From positions 1-54,806 of the forward strand of contig JAGOKS010000005.1 in NCBI GenBank assembly GCA_017994425.1: a stretch of 54,806 bases of DNA, read 5' to 3'. Made by a program: the position numbers and the translations under genes. Below the pieces are notes generated by a model that saw only the letters and a program-made list of their open reading frames with translations, was not told the origin of the DNA and searched no databases. Positions 45,867 to 52,918 of this stretch are shown piece by piece (the first letter of the stretch is position 1; each line of letters starts with the position of its first letter). Source of the stretch: Bacteroidales bacterium. GTDB lineage: Bacteria > Bacteroidota > Bacteroidia > Bacteroidales > WCHB1-69.

Positions 45867-46751
45867 TTAATATCTAATTACAGTAACATTAGAAACCCCC
45901 GTTTCTATATAGATATCAATATGTCCGATGAGGCTGTCTTGTGGATTTGAGCTTGTATAATAACCATCTCCTTGGTTTTCGAAATCAACGAATTGATAAT
46001 TCCCGAGTGCCGATTCATTGTGTATGTTGCATCCCATTGAGTAAGGGACTTCAATTTTAACAGAGGATACGCCTGTCGATACTTCAACTTTAACATTTGA
46101 ATATAAACTTCCCAATCTAAGTTCAACGTCGGAAATGCCGGCATCCAAATCTAATTCTTTAATTTTAAAATTTGTTAAATCAATCTTGCTCTTAGAAATG
46201 CCTAAATCAAAATCTAAATCCCAAACGGGAACTGTGTCTAATTGAATGACAGCTTCAGACTGCTTACTAAGCTGTTTAAAAGGATATATTTCCAAATCAA
46301 TTTTTGCATGTGAGAAATTATTTTTTTTCTTTTTTGTTATTTTCAAATCGTATGCTTGTCCGTTGAGACCAAAAACTTGAATTAATGAATTGCCGGGAGC
46401 AAAAATAAGCGTTCCGGTTCCGGCTTCCAATGACAAACTTGCCGTGTGAAAATGGGTGCTATCTTTATGATCAACGTTTATAAGCTTTGAGAAAGGTATT
46501 TGCTTGTTTATTTCATTTTGATTGAAGGGTGTAAGCATCACAAAGATAGCTATGCCCATAACGATTACATCCATAATAATCTTATAGATATCTTTTACTG
46601 GAATAATGCTGATTCCCATTAAAACAAGAATAAAGGGCCAAAGATGCCATAGATTTCTCCAGTCAATATAAATTAATTGTTGATTATGCAAAAGCCATAA
46701 AACGCCAATTGTTATAAAGAAAATACCCCAAAATATGTTTTTATATCTCAT
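45867..46751 (-). CDS. LiaF/DUF5668-type membrane protein with toast-rack C-terminal domain
   Basis: A 294-residue envelope-stress-type protein. Four short hydrophobic helices (about residues 5-85) make a LiaI-LiaF-like TM region (WRNLWHLWPFILVLMGI), and the C-terminal part (about 100-294) is a repeated beta-strand domain like LiaF/toast-rack, as in VELRLGSLYSNVKVEVSTGVSSVKIEVP. In Bacillus, LiaF represses LiaRS. Here two PspC genes lie upstream (3-base gap to the nearest), a combination widely seen in envelope-stress systems. No LiaRS two-component genes are nearby. Confidence 0.75.
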   Translation of the reverse strand: MRYKNIFWGIFFITIGVLWLLHNQQLIYIDWRNLWHLWPFILVLMGISIIPVKDIYKIIMDVIVMGIAIFVMLTPFNQNEINKQIPFSKLINVDHKDSTHFHTASLSLEAGTGTLIFAPGNSLIQVFGLNGQAYDLKITKKKKNNFSHAKIDLEIYPFKQLSKQSEAVIQLDTVPVWDLDFDLGISKSKIDLTNFKIKELDLDAGISDVELRLGSLYSNVKVEVSTGVSSVKIEVPYSMGCNIHNESALGNYQFVDFENQGDGYYTSSNPQDSLIGHIDIYIETGVSNVTVIRY

Positions 46752-46754
46752 GAT

Positions 46755-47201
46755 TTATTGTTTTTTTGATTTTTTACTAAATGAAATCAATAAAATACCT
46801 ATAACTATCAGAACCAAAGGCAACCAATATTCGAAGCGGAAAAAAGGGAAGAAGTTCCTTAAAAAGAAAAATAGGCCGGCTAAAATCAACAATAATCCAA
46901 AAATAAGAGAGCCTGTGTTTAAAGCTTTTTTTGGGATTTCATTCATTGTTTTTTCCGGTTCTGTGGTTTCTGATTTTTTTGCTTCTTCTTCATTTACTTC
47001 TACATAGTCAGTGTAATGAGCGTCTTGCTCCGGCATGACGATTAGTAAAATCAGATAAATGATAAAACCACTTCCACCAAAAAAGAGTAAACATAAAAAT
47101 ACTGCTCTAACAAGTACGGGGTCAATAGTTAGATACTCGGCTATGCCACCACAAACACCGGCAATTTTACGGTCTTTACTACGTGCAAATTTTTTATTCA
47201 T
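46755..47201 (-). CDS. PspC-domain membrane protein (148 aa)
   Basis: The N-terminal PspC domain (about residues 1-60) shows the motif RKIAGVCGGIAEYLTIDPVLVRAVF followed by a hydrophobic helix with GGSGFIIYLILLIVMP. A polar, acidic region (about 62-100) and two more TM helices (about 100-145, LIFGLLLILAGLFFFLRNF) follow. PspC proteins sense envelope or membrane stress in the Psp response. It abuts the LiaF-like gene (3-base gap) and is 12 bases after the smaller PspC gene. Confidence 0.85.
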   Translation of the reverse strand: MNKKFARSKDRKIAGVCGGIAEYLTIDPVLVRAVFLCLLFFGGSGFIIYLILLIVMPEQDAHYTDYVEVNEEEAKKSETTEPEKTMNEIPKKALNTGSLIFGLLLILAGLFFFLRNFFPFFRFEYWLPLVLIVIGILLISFSKKSKKQ

Positions 47202-47213
47202 TATTATTACTTT

Positions 47214-47399
47214 TTATAATTCAGGAGTTAAAAGCCATATGATGAGATAGAGAAATAATCCGCTGCCACCAAATAAAAATAAACAGACAAAAATAATGCG
47301 AACAAGTGTCGGGTCTATGTTAAAATAGGTACCTAAACCACTGCAAACGCCTGCAATCTTACGATTTTGAATGCTTCGTGTAAATTTTTTATAATCCAT
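47214..47399 (-). CDS. Minimal PspC-domain protein (61 aa)
   Basis: A single PspC domain: RKIAGVCSGLGTYFNIDPTLVRIIF, then one TM helix with GGSGLFLYLIIWLLTP. It is a shorter sibling of the 148-residue PspC directly downstream and likely arose by duplication, or is the domain on its own. The frame would extend to a TTG at 47405; the ATG at 47399 (MDYKKF) is preferred. It is first in the four-gene envelope run. A good TAnnTTTG box was not found upstream. Confidence 0.8.
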   Translation of the reverse strand: MDYKKFTRSIQNRKIAGVCSGLGTYFNIDPTLVRIIFVCLFLFGGSGLFLYLIIWLLTPEL

Positions 47400-47545
47400 T
47401 GTCAAAATTTTTACTAATTAACGAAGATGTTGGTCTTTTATTTTAACGTTTTTTATATCGACTTCTTAATGAATTATAAGATTTTGATTTTTCTTATATA
47501 AAATACAAATAAGTTAATAAATGCTTAATGTATTTAAAAAAAATA

Positions 47546-47553
47546 TAATTTTG
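47546..47553 (+). promoter_or_regulatory. Bacteroidota -7 promoter box (TAATTTTG) for the MgtC-family gene
   Basis: TAATTTTG followed by CAAAA, 27 bases upstream of the ATG at 47581. Confidence 0.5.
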
Positions 47554-47580
47554 CAAAAGAAAAATATTAAAGAGTAAGCG

Positions 47581-48291
47581 ATGGACATTTTGGATTTTGT
47601 AATACGTTTGGGAGCCGCTGTTTTAGCCGGCGTTTTAATTGGCATTGAAAGGGAATGGCGATTGCGAAGTGCCGGATTATTAACGAATACATTGGTGGCA
47701 GTAGGGGCTTGTGTTTATGTAATGGCATCGGATATATTAAGTAATGGCTCTACAATTACGGACCCCTCAAGAGTATTGGGACAAATCGTGGCCGGAATAG
47801 GTTTCTTAGGTGCCGGTGTAATCATGAGAGACGGAGTAAATATTCACGGATTAAATTCTGCAGCAACCATTTGGTGTTCTGCTGCCGTAGGTTCTCTGAC
47901 AGGGTTTCATTTACTTGTTGAAGCTTTTATTGTAGCAGCTGTTATTGCAAGTCTAAATCTATCAATCAGACCTATAGCTTCATTTATTAATAAAAAGTCT
48001 ATCAGTAAGAATTATTATAAAAATGGTAGAATCATTAAATTGTATTTTTCGGAGAAAGATGAAGCGGGTTTACGAATCAAACTCATGGAAATATTACAAA
48101 ATTATCCTACACTACGTTTGAAATCATTTCAAGTACTCCAAACAACTGCTTTTATGCATGCAACCGAATTAAGTTGTGAAATAATATACGCAAGCAATGC
48201 CTTAGGCGATTTTGAACAATTTGTTTATGAAGCATCTAAAATCCCTAATCTAATTAAAATTCAGCAAGATTGTATAGTAACAAATAATTAA
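47581..48291 (+). CDS. MgtC/SapB-family membrane protein
   Basis: A 236-residue inner-membrane protein. Five TM helices in the N-terminal 150 residues carry the family motifs LAGVLIGIEREWRLRSAGLLTN and VAGIGFLGAGVIMRDG. A cytoplasmic ACT-like C-terminal domain covers about 155-236. MgtC proteins affect magnesium homeostasis and F-ATPase control in some bacteria, but many homologues have unknown roles, so only the family is claimed. It stands alone with its own promoter and a hairpin downstream. Confidence 0.87.
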   Translation: MDILDFVIRLGAAVLAGVLIGIEREWRLRSAGLLTNTLVAVGACVYVMASDILSNGSTITDPSRVLGQIVAGIGFLGAGVIMRDGVNIHGLNSAATIWCSAAVGSLTGFHLLVEAFIVAAVIASLNLSIRPIASFINKKSISKNYYKNGRIIKLYFSEKDEAGLRIKLMEILQNYPTLRLKSFQVLQTTAFMHATELSCEIIYASNALGDFEQFVYEASKIPNLIKIQQDCIVTNN

Positions 48292-48314
48292 TCCTATCCT
48301 TTCAATCATAAAAA

Positions 48315-48345
48315 AAACTTCTCAATGTACATAATTGAGAAGTTT
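48315..48345. terminator. Bidirectional hairpin terminator downstream of the MgtC-family gene
   Basis: Inverted repeat with 12-bp perfect arms (48315-48326 and 48334-48345) and a 7-base loop, 23 bases after the MgtC stop. It is flanked by seven A on the left (a T-run on the minus strand) and three T on the right, so it stops minus-strand transcription better. The minus-strand coiled-coil gene ends 117 bases away. Confidence 0.7.
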
Positions 48346-48461
48346 AATAGATTTGAAGATTTGAGAAGGTATATTATTCCTTTAAGTTTTTAAATTGTGA
48401 TACGGGAAAAATTCCCTGAACAAATCCTTGTTTTCAAATCAGTGTAAAAATTTATGAAATT

Positions 48462-49115
48462 TTATTTCTTGGATTGCGATTTCAATTGTTCTAATTGTGT
48501 TTTGGCTTTGCTTATTTCTTCGTTTTTCTTCTTTAATTCCTCTTCGTTGTTTTTAATTTCTTTTTCAATTTTTTCTTTCTTTTTTTCTATCTTTTTTCCG
48601 TTGTTTTCAATCTTGGATTTTTCTTTTTCTAATTGAGCAATATTATCATTCACAGATGCGATTTTTTGTTCTAAAGCAAATTGACCGCTGTATTGAAGGA
48701 ACTCAAGTAAAAGTGTTTTGACATTCATGATTTCACTTGCATTTTCCTGTGAACTTACAAAATTTTCGTTTCCTTTACTTAATAAAAAATAAACATAGGT
48801 CTTTGCATCTTTCTTTTTCCCTTTTGAAATAACCGTAGTATACATATCAAGGTTTTGTGTGCTTAATTTGGCAAAAGGTTGGTTCAGATAGGCATTGAAT
48901 CCTTTCATGCCTGTTTTCTTTAAGCCGTTGTTTTCCATAAACTTTTCCATAGCCAAAGTAACAGTAGCTACATCCAAATCCGGAATTTCAAGACTTACGG
49001 CATTTACCATTTTTTTATTAAACTCAACACTTTCTTCTTGTGGGGTTTGTGCAGTTAAGGTATAGGTGCAAGCTGCAACTAAACATACGATTAAGGATAA
49101 AATTTTCTTTTTCAT
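48462..49115 (-). CDS. Exported protein with C-terminal coiled coil (unassigned)
   Basis: An exported 217-residue protein. The signal peptide (about residues 1-22, KKKILSLIVCLVAACTYTLTA) ends ahead of QTPQEES. The alanine-cysteine stretch AAC could be a lipobox but is weak. The middle (about 25-145) is mixed helix and strand and is not recognised. Residues about 150-217 form a highly charged Lys/Glu coiled coil (ENNGKKIEKKKEKIEKEI). It has a promoter box 45 bases upstream and appears to be monocistronic. No function is assigned. Confidence 0.6.
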   Translation of the reverse strand: MKKKILSLIVCLVAACTYTLTAQTPQEESVEFNKKMVNAVSLEIPDLDVATVTLAMEKFMENNGLKKTGMKGFNAYLNQPFAKLSTQNLDMYTTVISKGKKKDAKTYVYFLLSKGNENFVSSQENASEIMNVKTLLLEFLQYSGQFALEQKIASVNDNIAQLEKEKSKIENNGKKIEKKKEKIEKEIKNNEEELKKKNEEISKAKTQLEQLKSQSKK

Positions 49116-49159
49116 GATAGAATTATTAATTTATTAAAATTATTTTGATAAAATTTGTG

Positions 49160-49167
49160 CAAAATTA
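49160..49167 (-). promoter_or_regulatory. Bacteroidota -7 promoter box (TAATTTTG) for the coiled-coil gene
   Basis: Minus-strand TAATTTTG followed by CA, 44 bases upstream of the start at 49115. Confidence 0.5.
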
Positions 49168-49268
49168 AGCAAATTATGTAAAACAAAACTAGATTGTTTA
49201 AAAAAAAATTAAACAAATTTCAAAAAATTACATAAATACAAGAAAATCATAACTTGAAATTCATTCAC

Positions 49269-49481
49269 TTAAAAGAGTTCCAGCTGGTTTCGTAAAATAC
49301 CATTCCCGTTGGAGTATTTCCCGTCCAATGTTTTAATATACATATCGATAGAATCTTTAATAAGCTTATTAACCGTTATATTGTTTCTTTTTGCACACGA
49401 TTCAATTTCTCGTCTTTTGGCTGCGGAAACTTTAAAGGTATAATTATATGTCCACTTATTGGTTATGGGATCTTTTTGCAT
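49269..49481 (-). CDS. Small ribbon-helix-helix-like protein (70 aa) with C-terminal QLELF
   Basis: A 70-residue protein with a ribbon-helix-helix (CopG/MetJ-type) look: a strand (YNYTFKVSA) followed by two helices (KRREIESCAKRNN and TVNKLIKDSIDMYIKTL). It would bind DNA as a dimer. Its last five residues are QLELF (66-70), matching the sliding-clamp-binding consensus QL[SD]LF closely. The gene starts 14 bases after the lpxC/fabZ stop in the same direction, so it is probably read from that transcript. Whether it regulates nearby genes or acts at the replication fork is unknown. Confidence 0.7.
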   Translation of the reverse strand: MQKDPITNKWTYNYTFKVSAAKRREIESCAKRNNITVNKLIKDSIDMYIKTLDGKYSNGNGILRNQLELF

Positions 49482-49495
49482 ATCGTTATTAGGTA

Positions 49496-50881
49496 TTAAT
49501 TTCCTTTCGTAATTTGGGCTAAAAATTCTCCTTCAGCAGCTATTTTATTATTCACATAAGCTTTTCCTTTCATATGGGCAAGCCCTCTGCGGATGGGTTC
49601 CAATAAAATCATTTCGTATATTAAGGTATCACCCGGAGCTACTTTGGCGCGAAATTTCACTTTATCAATGCCTAGAAAAAATGTTAAATAGTTTTCCGGA
49701 TCAGGAACTTGATTTAAAACAAGGATGCCTCCTGTTTGTGCCAGTCCTTCAATGATTAAAACTCCAGGCATAACGGGTTCTTGAGGAAAATGTCCATTGA
49801 AAAATTCTTCGTTTACAGTTGTGTTTTTAATTCCTACTACCCGTGTGTCTGATAATTCAATGATTTTATCTATCAATAAGAAAGGAAAGCGGTGAGGGAG
49901 TTTTGTCTTGATTTCTTTACTCGTATAAATAGGTGTTTTTGTGATATCAAAAATTGGAATCAGTTCTTCTTTTTTGATTCTCTCTATTAATAAACGAGCA
50001 AATTGTGTATTGGTAGTATGTCCGGGATATTTAGCAATAATATGAGCTTTAAGTGATTGCCCTATTAAATTCAAATCACCGATTACATCTAATAATTTGT
50101 GTCGGGCAACCTCATTTTCAAAGTGTAGGCTTACATTATTTAAAATTCCCGTGTTCTCAATTTTAATATCGTGTCGATTAAAAAAACTTGCTATTTGATT
50201 TAATTCTTTTTCCTCCAATATGTTATTAACATAAACAATGGCATTCTCAACATCTCCGCCTTTGATTAAATTGGCTTGTATAAGGGGTAAAATTTCATGT
50301 AAAAAACAAAAAGTGCGACTGGGAGCTATTTCTTTGGAAAAATGATTTATGTTTTGCAATTCAGCATACTGCTGTCCCAACACCTTGGTTTTATAGTCTA
50401 CTAAAACAGAAACTTTAAAGGTGTCGCAAGGAATAGCTGTGATTTCAATCTCACTTTCTGGGTCTTTCCAATGTATAACTTCTTTTAATTCATATGCTTT
50501 TTTTTCTGCGGCTTGTTCACAAATCCCGGCTTGTTCTAATTTTTGAACATATTTTAATGCACTTCCGTCCAAGATGGGAATTTCTTCTGCATCTATTTCT
50601 ATCAACACATTGTCGATTTCCAAACCGGCAAGTGATGCCATGACATGTTCAATGGTCTTAACCTTAACCCCTTGTTTATTGGAAATAACCGTTCCGCGAG
50701 AAGTTTCTGTAACCAATTCTGCTGAGGCAGGAATTAAATTGTCATTTTCTACATCTATACGTTTGAAAATAATGCCATGATTTACTTCTGCCGGACAGAA
50801 AGTGATAGTTACTTCTTTACCGTTATGTAAACCTTTGCCTTTCAGGCTACATTTTGCTTTTAACGTTTGTTGTTTACTCAT
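49496..50881 (-). CDS. lpxC/fabZ: Bifunctional LpxC/FabZ: UDP-3-O-acyl-GlcNAc deacetylase + 3-hydroxyacyl-ACP dehydratase
   Basis: A natural fusion typical of Bacteroidota. The N-terminal LpxC part (about residues 1-300) deacetylates UDP-3-O-acyl-GlcNAc, the committed step of lipid A synthesis. Zinc ligands lie in TIEHVMASLAG (H78) and in the HKLLDVIGDL segment, with H and D. The C-terminal FabZ part (about 315-461) dehydrates 3-hydroxyacyl-ACP. Its active-site histidine and glutamate lie in FFNGHFPQEPVMPGVLIIEGLAQTGG. The fused gene couples lipid A and fatty acid supply. lpxD is at 9205-10236. Length 461 is standard. A promoter box is just upstream. Confidence 0.95.
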   Translation of the reverse strand: MSKQQTLKAKCSLKGKGLHNGKEVTITFCPAEVNHGIIFKRIDVENDNLIPASAELVTETSRGTVISNKQGVKVKTIEHVMASLAGLEIDNVLIEIDAEEIPILDGSALKYVQKLEQAGICEQAAEKKAYELKEVIHWKDPESEIEITAIPCDTFKVSVLVDYKTKVLGQQYAELQNINHFSKEIAPSRTFCFLHEILPLIQANLIKGGDVENAIVYVNNILEEKELNQIASFFNRHDIKIENTGILNNVSLHFENEVARHKLLDVIGDLNLIGQSLKAHIIAKYPGHTTNTQFARLLIERIKKEELIPIFDITKTPIYTSKEIKTKLPHRFPFLLIDKIIELSDTRVVGIKNTTVNEEFFNGHFPQEPVMPGVLIIEGLAQTGGILVLNQVPDPENYLTFFLGIDKVKFRAKVAPGDTLIYEMILLEPIRRGLAHMKGKAYVNNKIAAEGEFLAQITKGN

Positions 50882-50912
50882 AATAGTGCGATTGCTTTTA
50901 GATATAATTATG

Positions 50913-50920
50913 CAAAAGTA
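50913..50920 (-). promoter_or_regulatory. Bacteroidota -7 promoter box (TACTTTTG) for lpxC/fabZ
   Basis: Minus-strand TACTTTTG followed by CA, 31 bases upstream of the lpxC/fabZ start. Confidence 0.55.
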
Positions 50921-51057
50921 TAAAAAAACTTAAGGTTCCCTTTTATTGAATGATTTAATTGTCAACAAAAGAATGTGTATTATCTTACGAGATAAACGAT
51001 ATTTCGTATGTGCTTGTGATAAATAGTTGATAAAAAGTGCAGGTGTGAAGATTGTGT

Positions 51058-51387
51058 TTATTCGTTCTTAAAAAAAACAGCAATCCAAATACATTGAGGA
51101 GCGGATGAAGTATAAGTAACTTTATGTTTCTCATGTGCTTTTATCCATAAGGAATCTCCTTTTTGTAAAGATACCAAGTCTCCATTCTCATACAAAATGC
51201 TTGCTTTTCCTTGTAATAAAATCACAAATTCATCCGTCGGTTGATTGTACCATTCATTACTGGTTTGTCCAAAGGAAACAATACGTTTAATATGCACATT
51301 TTTAACAGATAATAACGTTTCGAATATTTCTTCCTGACCTGTGAGGTCTAGTTCGGAGATATCCAACAAATGAGAAGGGCTATGCAT
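51058..51387 (-). CDS. Small cupin-domain protein
   Basis: A 109-residue single-domain cupin. The beta-barrel core contains PTDEFVILLQGKASILYENGD and a second metal-type motif KGDSLWIKAHEKHKV. The usual HxH of cupin motif 1 is absent or reduced here (WYNQPTDE), but E and a pair of histidines (HEKH) remain, so a metal site is possible but not certain. It starts 3 bases after the nucleotidyltransferase gene and is the distal gene of the minus-strand run. Function unknown; sugar isomerase/epimerase and regulatory roles are both seen for such small cupins. Confidence 0.72.
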   Translation of the reverse strand: MHSPSHLLDISELDLTGQEEIFETLLSVKNVHIKRIVSFGQTSNEWYNQPTDEFVILLQGKASILYENGDLVSLQKGDSLWIKAHEKHKVTYTSSAPQCIWIAVFFKNE

Positions 51388-51390
51388 CTG

Positions 51391-51885
51391 TCAATAACTT
51401 TCTTTAATCTTATCAATAATAATACTGGTAGAAATATCTGGAACTAAATTGATCGTAATAATTTCTCCTTTTTTAGCTTTTACAATATCAGCCCCAACAA
51501 TCGTGTCTACGGTATAATCACTGCCTTTGATTAATACATCGGGTTGTATGAGTTTAATCAATGAGTAAGGTGTATCTTCTTCAAAAAGAATAACGTAATC
51601 AACGAACGATAGGGATGCTACTAAAATAGCACGGGAAGTTTCATCCATAATTGGACGATTGTCCCCTTTTATTCGTTTGATAGAGCTGTCGCTGTTTAAA
51701 CCGATGATGAGTACATCGCCAAAAGCTGCCGCTTGAGCGAGATATTCCACATGACCGCGATGCAATATGTCGAAACAACCATTGCTAAAGACAATTTTTT
51801 TAGTGGCAAATTGCTTCTTTTGTTGGAGTAAGCGAAAAGCATCTTTGCTAATGATTTTATGCTTGATTTGTTCCAAGTGGTTCAT
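51391..51885 (-). CDS. Heptose-1-phosphate adenylyltransferase domain protein (HldE-C/RfaE2-like nucleotidyltransferase)
   Basis: A 164-residue cytidylyltransferase-type enzyme. The HxGH motif HRGH follows FSNGCFDIL, near residue 42, with the second motif DNRPIMDETSRAILVAS. It matches the C-terminal domain of HldE (RfaE domain II), which transfers AMP to D-glycero-beta-D-manno-heptose-1-phosphate for LPS core or S-layer sugar. It lacks the kinase domain, so HldE-N must be elsewhere if the pathway exists. A different sugar or alditol nucleotidyltransferase is possible. Its start overlaps the upstream flippase-like gene by 29 bases. Confidence 0.8.
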   Translation of the reverse strand: MNHLEQIKHKIISKDAFRLLQQKKQFATKKIVFSNGCFDILHRGHVEYLAQAAAFGDVLIIGLNSDSSIKRIKGDNRPIMDETSRAILVASLSFVDYVILFEEDTPYSLIKLIQPDVLIKGSDYTVDTIVGADIVKAKKGEIITINLVPDISTSIIIDKIKESY

Positions 51886-52900
51886 TTCTATTTTTTTTAG
51901 GATTTGTAAAAGGAGCTATAATTAAAGAGATAATTCCTCCCACAACATATAAAAGGGTTTCGGTTGTCCAAACTACCCAACCCACGGCGAGGCCTAATTC
52001 TTTAGATATACCGTATAAAAGTAATACGCTTGATATTAATAAAGGATAAGCACCCAGACCTCCCTGAGAAATGATAAAGCCTATGGTACCAATGACAACG
52101 CAAGAGAGAGAAGCCATCCACAATTGATTTCCTGTTGCTATAAGTTCCGGAAATGCGAAAATGGCTACATAAAACATGAAGAAATAACAAACCCATATCA
52201 TAAAAGTATAAAAAACAAACAATAACGGTTTTCTTAACTTGACAACAGATAGCAAGCCACTCCAAAAACCCAGAATGATTTGTTTTATTTTATGATATAT
52301 TCTCCATTCTACGATATGTTTTCTTAAAATTAAAAATACAATAATTAGTAAAAGGATACTTAGCGCTACTATAATCATTGGATTGTTTAAAAAGGAAGCG
52401 GTCTCGGATGATTGTGTTTTATGTTGAAATATCGAAAGAATTTTTTCGCTTTCTACTAATAAAGCAAAGAGAAAAACCAAGCCGAAACTCAACATGTCTA
52501 TGATTCTTTCGGTAACAACAGTACCGAACGTTTTTTGAAAAGGAACTTTTTCATAGCGTTGAATAAAAGTACATCGCAATACTTCTCCTAATCGCGGAAA
52601 GGCTATGTTGGCAATATAACATATCATGACCGAATGATAGGAGTTTATTTTAGAAACATTGTATCCAAGTGGTTCTAACAACTGAATCGAACGAAACGCA
52701 CGAAAAATAACACTAATAAAACCTATGGCAGCACTGAAAATAAGAAAAATCCATCGATTATCGAAGGCAACCCCTTTGATATTGTTTATGATAGTAGCTT
52801 TTTGCTCAGAATCTAAATCTTTAATTGATATCCAGATAAAAAAGACACCTAAAGATAAAAATATGAATAACTGTATGAATTTCTTTCCTTTATCCGACAT
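51857..52900 (-). CDS. Lysylphosphatidylglycerol synthetase-type TM protein (UPF0104/AglD-like flippase)
   Basis: A 347-residue membrane protein of about eight TM helices with the UPF0104 pattern: an N-terminal FRAFRSIQLL segment, then YIANIAFPRLGEVLRC, the conserved R.GE motif of this family, and ERIIDMLSFGLVF. The family includes the flippase half of MprF and AglD-type proteins implicated in lipid or glycolipid translocation; the catalytic lysyltransferase domain is missing. The downstream heptose nucleotidyltransferase overlaps its end by 29 bases. A role in exporting lipid-linked sugar is suggested by that neighbour only. Confidence 0.78.
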   Translation of the reverse strand: MSDKGKKFIQLFIFLSLGVFFIWISIKDLDSEQKATIINNIKGVAFDNRWIFLIFSAAIGFISVIFRAFRSIQLLEPLGYNVSKINSYHSVMICYIANIAFPRLGEVLRCTFIQRYEKVPFQKTFGTVVTERIIDMLSFGLVFLFALLVESEKILSIFQHKTQSSETASFLNNPMIIVALSILLLIIVFLILRKHIVEWRIYHKIKQIILGFWSGLLSVVKLRKPLLFVFYTFMIWVCYFFMFYVAIFAFPELIATGNQLWMASLSCVVIGTIGFIISQGGLGAYPLLISSVLLLYGISKELGLAVGWVVWTTETLLYVVGGIISLIIAPFTNPKKNRNEPLGTNQA

Positions 52901-52918
52901 GTGAATGTTGTTATCTAA

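Noticed and set aside
48404..48416. Small hairpin (GGGAA/TTCCC) before the coiled-coil gene stop
   Set aside because: Stem of only five pairs with a three-base loop and no T-run; the hairpin at 48315-48345 is the better candidate.
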